From assembly GCA_963666415.2 (NCBI GenBank), contig CAXXPD010000003.1, forward strand, positions 2,604,001 through 2,668,000: DNA of 64,000 nucleotides. The letters are read 5' to 3'. This document shows, piece after piece, positions 60,998 to 64,000 of this stretch (its first letter is position 1; each line of letters begins with the position of its first letter). Made by a program: the position numbers and the translations under genes. Origin of the DNA: Bin87 sp963666415. GTDB lineage: Bacteria > Chloroflexota > Dehalococcoidia > Lucifugimonadales > UBA3495. The notes below the pieces were generated by a model. The model ran no database searches. It was not told where the DNA came from and saw nothing but the letters and a program-made list of their open reading frames with translations.

Positions 60998-61302
60998 ACG
61001 CAGAACCGGATATATGGAAAGTCCCGGCTGCCCTGTACTACCGACTTGTAGATTCACTCGCCTACGCGGCTTGAAATGTGCAAAGCCTAGCTTAGTGGGT
61101 GTCTAAAAAGCTGCTGGCGAGTCTCTGGGGAGAATGGAATAGCGGGGGAACGACCCCTCACCCCAGCCCTCTCCCACAAGGGGAGAGGGAGTTTTTAGAC
61201 ACCTTCTTAGCTGGACTTTGTACATTTGGGTGGTGCAGGCGAGGACGTCGGTGAGTTGAGCGTAAATTGCGGCTGGGGGTTTTCAACTGTCGGGGTTCAA
61301 CC
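60998..61302. other. IS debris between copies 2 and 3
   Basis: The stretch contains codons for DIWKVPAALYYRLVDSLAYAA and a stop (61009-61074), the C-terminus of a diverged transposase of the same family. Two diverged inverted ends follow (AAATGTGCAAAGCCTAGCT near 61074-61093 and, inverted, AGCTGGACTTTGTACATTT near 61209-61227), plus a MITE-like element (61098-61203). No intact gene is present. Confidence 0.6.
61098..61203. repeat. 106-bp MITE-like element with 12-bp perfect inverted repeats
   Basis: GGTGTCTAAAAA (61098-61109) and TTTTTAGACACC (61192-61203) are perfect inverted repeats. The interior contains a CCCTCTCCC...GGGGAGAGGG stem that occurs widely in bacterial intergenic repeats. No coding sequence. 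A target duplication is not clear. Confidence 0.6.
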
Positions 61303-61335
61303 CTCGGCTTTGTACAATCAAGCGGCGTAGGCTAG

Positions 61336-62140
61336 GGCGTGTTGACATTTCATTATAATGGCCGTATGTCAAACATCAGACTATCACCAGAACAGTGGGC
61401 TAGGGTTCTCGATTTCTTGCGTGGCTGCACCGGCCTGTACGTTGGCCAGGAAGCGGATTGCCGGCGTTTTGTCGAGGCCGTCTTATGGATTAACCGCTCT
61501 GGGGCCCAATGGCGACTGCTGCCAGCCGAATACGGGAACTGGAACAGCGTCTACAAACGATTCGCCCGTTGGACTGACCAAGGTGTCTGGGCACAAATGC
61601 ATCAACATTTCTGCGACGACGCGGATCTGGAATACCTGATCATCGACAGCACGGTGGTCCGGGCGCACCCTTGCGCGGCGGGAGCTCCCCCCAAAAGGGT
61701 GGCCAGGCGGCCCAGGCCCTGGGCCGGAGCCGCGGCGGGTTCAGCACCAAGATTCACGTGAGCGTGGACGGCTTGGGCAACCCCTTGCGATTCATCCTGA
61801 CCGGCGGGCAACAGCACGACATCACCCAGGCGGAGGAGTTAATCGCCGGTTATGCTGGCGAGCACGTACTGGCCGACAAAGGGTACGATGCCCAGGAGTT
61901 TCGCCAGCACATCCTGGAACTGGGTATGATGCCGGTCATTCCGCCCCGCTCGAACCGCAAGGAACCCGCCGACTATGACCGGCATCTGTACCGGGAGCGC
62001 CATCTGGTGGAATGCTTCATCAACAAGATCAAGCACTATCGCCGGATCTTCTCCCGGTTTGAGAAGCTGGACACCAGATACCTGGGCTTCCTGCATTTCA
62101 CCGCCGCTCTCATCTGGTTGCGGTGAAATGTCAACAGAAC
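61336..62140 (+). mobile_element. IS5-family element (IS427-like, two-frame transposase)
   Basis: The ends share TGTTGACATTTCA (left GGCGTGTTGACATTTCA; right, inverted, GTTCTGTTGACATTTCA). CTAG is duplicated at 61332-61335 and 62141-62144, the 4-bp site typical of the family. The length is 805 bases. It lies in the last codons of copy 3's transposase. Confidence 0.9.
61366..62126 (+). CDS. IS5-family transposase made by -1 frameshifting
   Basis: The first frame (61366-61761) encodes the N-terminal domain MSNIRLSPEQWARVLDF to the first catalytic Asp (YLIIDSTVVRAH). The second frame (61671-62126) continues with GGFSTKIHVSVDG, LADKGYD and ERHLVECFINKIKHYRR (Glu). The overlap holds CCCCCCAAAAGGG (61687-61699), a typical -1 slippery site. 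A shift there gives the natural sequence HPCAAGAPPKKGGQAAQALG. ATG 61366 is the likely start. Confidence 0.88.
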
Positions 62141-63565
62141 CTAGCGTGTCGAGCATCCTGTGGTACAAGAGGCGCGGGACTTTTATCGATTCGTGCTCGC
62201 GCTCGGACGGCATAAAAGTTCCCTGCTGCACCCAGAGGTGTCGTCTGACCAGGGCGATGGCGTCGGCGAAGGAAGGGCTGGTTTTGTCATACCACGCCGC
62301 GGTGCGCGGCGCCATGCCGCCACGCTGTTCGATCAGGATATCCGCTGCCAGCGTCACCACGCTGAACAGGCCAAAGAGCGCGGGGGTGGTTCGGGCGATG
62401 GCTCGTTCCGACCACTGGCGCTGGGTTTCCACGCCCAGGTGAGCCCGCAGCTCCTCAAAGGTCACCTCGACCTGCCAGCGCAGCAGATACCACTGCAGTA
62501 TCCGCAGGGGTTCCGCCTCGGTGTCGGTGCATAGCAAAGCATAGGGCCCGCGGCGCTCCTCCAGGTATCTGATGACGACCCAACGTAGGGGAAGGCGCGG
62601 CGGCCCGCCGTGGTACCACAGCGCCACGCCCGAAGCGAGCTCGACCATGGCGGTACTGCCGTCGGAACCGGTGGCGCGGTAGGGAATCCATTGTGTAGCG
62701 GGATCGTCCAGCACCGCCGTGGGACTGGGCAGTCGCGCGCCGACCACCCGGGGCCGCCCGATCTGGCCGGGCCGCCGCGGTGGCGCGGGCTGGTACCGGG
62801 ACGCGTCCTTGCGCAGTTTGGTGACGACGACAATCGGCTTTGACATACTCTGGCAATGCCGCAGGAACTCGCGCTTGGCGTAGCCGCCATCGGCCACCAC
62901 CACCAGGTCCCGGTCCGGCAGCCACCGGCGCCGGCAGACCAGCATCTGCTGGGCGTAGTCGGTGAACGTCTGGTGCCGGCGACCTTTGCGCCGGTCGTAG
63001 CGGGCCGACACCACCAGCGCGGTCAAAAACGGCAGCGCCCAGTGTCGACCCGCCCATCCGATACGCGTCAGCAACATCAGGCTCACCCATTGCAATCCGG
63101 GGGTCATCACCACCTGGTCGTCCTTGGACCGCACCGGATCCCGATACCGCCCCTTGGCCGCAATCTTCCGGCCCCAGCGTCGTTCCACCGTCTCGTCAAT
63201 GCCGAACACCAACGGCTCGGTGGATGAACCAAGGCGCCCGGCCACCAGCAGCAACAGCACCCGGCTCAGTTGCAGCGGCGACCATCGGGCACGGTTGAGC
63301 ACGTGGTGATAGACGGCGAAGTCGCCGTGCTGCCCAATCCCCAGGATGTTGAGGGCGGAGGACACGGTGCGTTTGCCGGGAGACAGGATCGCTCCCATGG
63401 CCAGGAGTTGGGCTTTGCGCCAGGTCCTGGGGTCAAACAGGTGCTCAAAGGGCAGCAGCAGGGTTACCATGACTGCGGGCAGGGTGGGCATACTCGACCT
63501 CTTGTAGTGATTTGGTCGAGCTTACCCTGTTCTTATAATTTATCTAGCTTTTGTACAAAGTCGAG

Positions 63566-63738
63566 CTTAGACCGAGCGCTCTATTCTTTGGTCAAGGGCG
63601 GCGCGATGCTCGTGCGTAACCACTCTGTCATTGCGGGCGGAGCGTGGCAATCCCTTCGCCGTAACTAAAGATGGCGGAGTCGAGAAACTCCGCCATCCAG
63701 ATGCTGATGTCCGGCAATGACGCCTGACGTAACCGTGA
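63566..63738. repeat. palindromic repeat (63627-63721) with embedded hairpin terminator
   Basis: GTCATTGC (63627-63634) and GCAATGAC (63714-63721) bound a repeat related to the element at 32026-32132 (shared GCGTGGCAATCCC text). Inside, GATGGCGGAGT (63670-63680) pairs with ACTCCGCCATC (63687-63697) over a 6-base loop. On the - strand this hairpin is followed by TTTAGTT, so it can end the downstream-reading CMD gene. Confidence 0.55.
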
Positions 63739-64000
63739 TTAGCCGTTGGTAAAGATGTCGTTGGCTACGTCCATGGCGCCACGGGCAAAGGGAATGCCCG
63801 AATACAGCGTCATGTGGCCGAAGACCTCGATAATCTGATCCTGGGTCAGGCCGATGTTCAGAGCGCCGCGGATGTGGCTGCGCAGTGGGCCTTCCCGACC
63901 CAGCGTGGCCAGGCAGGTCATCGTGCAGATGCAGCGGCTGGTCAGATCCAGGCCGGGGCGGGTCCACGTAGCGCCCCAGTAGTATTCGCCGGTGATGCGA
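63739..64000 (-). CDS. carboxymuconolactone decarboxylase (AhpD-like) family protein, partial
   Basis: The frame is open to the window edge. Its 86 visible residues contain the CMD core: EYYWGATWTRPGLD, the redox/catalytic region RCICTMTCLATLGREGPLRSHI with two Cys and a His, and the helix pair GLTQDQIIEVFGHMTLYSG, ARGAMDVANDIF. The family includes 4-carboxymuconolactone decarboxylase and AhpD alkylhydroperoxidase. The N-terminus lies beyond the window. The stop is TAA at 63739. Confidence 0.85.
   Translation of the reverse strand, partial: RITGEYYWGATWTRPGLDLTSRCICTMTCLATLGREGPLRSHIRGALNIGLTQDQIIEVFGHMTLYSGIPFARGAMDVANDIFTNG

Larger units (their letters stand above)
61318..63491 (-). pseudogene. 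IS transposase copy 3, split by IS5 insertion near its 3' end
   Basis: Codons 1-~446 (63491 down to 62145) are intact and give the clean family sequence, including FGIDETVERRWG, VVADGGYAKREF, PYRATGSDGSTAMVELASG and EVTFEELRAHLGVETQ. The last few codons (LAYAA and stop) lie at 61335-61318, beyond the inserted element. In its present state the frame runs into antisense IS5 sequence, giving a 550-residue chimera that is not a real protein. Confidence 0.85.
61303..63565 (-). mobile_element. IS (IS701-like) copy 3, interrupted by an IS5-family element
   Basis: The left end CTCGGCTTTGTACAA is at 61303, and the right end (inverse CTCGACTTTGTACAA) stops at 63565. The flanks (GTTCAACC on the left, CTTAGACC on the right) do not match, so the original duplication is lost or the element has recombined. 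Without the IS5 insertion it is about 1.45 kb, as for copy 1. Confidence 0.8.

Noticed and set aside
61839..63491. 550-codon frame on the - strand
   Set aside because: Chimera: transposase copy 3 reads into the antisense of the IS5 insertion; its last ~100 codons are not family sequence.

Overview
The window looks like a chromosomal segment of a member of the Chloroflexota, probably a Dehalococcoidia / SAR202-like lineage. This is inferred from gene content, not from a marker-gene tree. The pointers are a giant Chlor_Arch_YYY (DUF2298) membrane protein, an 11-subunit complex I cluster without nuoEFG, a UGSC-type selenoprotein locus, and accessory genes such as class III CoA-transferase, cyclase, HbpS-like and TRAP-binding genes. 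The DNA is GC-rich, and most genes in the first 23 kb are on the + strand.

Region by region. 1-2.2 kb: the end of a TolB-like propeller protein, a flavin-reductase-like protein, and a PncC/CinA-like deamidase fused to a HxGH nucleotidylyltransferase. 2.2-13.9 kb: the operon nuoA-B-C-(two HicB-like ORFs)-D-H-I-(CxCxxC protein)-J-K-L-M-N behind a near-consensus promoter. 13.9-23.1 kb: a SLOG/TIGR00725 protein, enolase, GAPDH, the 1.5k-residue YYY membrane protein, a small membrane protein and a Gfo/Idh/MocA oxidoreductase, closed by a perfect hairpin. 23.2-27.8 kb (- strand): a UGSC selenoprotein gene with an in-frame TGA. It is separated from its likely operon partner by a 1.45-kb IS that is itself interrupted by an IS256-like element. 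27.9-31.8 kb (- strand): the replication operon rplI-dnaB-dnaD-like-dnaI-like, whose last product carries two AAA+ modules. 32-37.6 kb: TenA, tRNA-Pro, tRNA-Arg, a DUF4097 protein, one intact and one broken TRAP solute-binding protein, and tRNA-Asp. 37.7-47.9 kb: CoA-transferase, hisS, cyclase, HbpS-like protein, hisF, HAD, hisIE, peptidase S51, two VOC proteins and argS. 47.9-57.1 kb: an IS66-type MITE, an IS66 element, a heterodimeric ABC exporter, an alpha/beta hydrolase, pgi and gnd. 57.1-63.6 kb: a nested IS graveyard that starts in a dead integrase remnant. 63.7 kb to the end: a carboxymuconolactone decarboxylase-like gene.

Functionally the window combines respiration (complex I), glycolysis and pentose phosphate steps (eno, gap, pgi, gnd), histidine biosynthesis (hisF, hisIE), translation (hisS, argS, rplI, three tRNAs), DNA replication loading, and small-molecule catabolism or transport. 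The accessory interest lies in the selenoprotein locus, the tandem helicase loader, the extra small ORFs inside the nuo operon, and the traceable IS/MITE nesting with target-site duplications.
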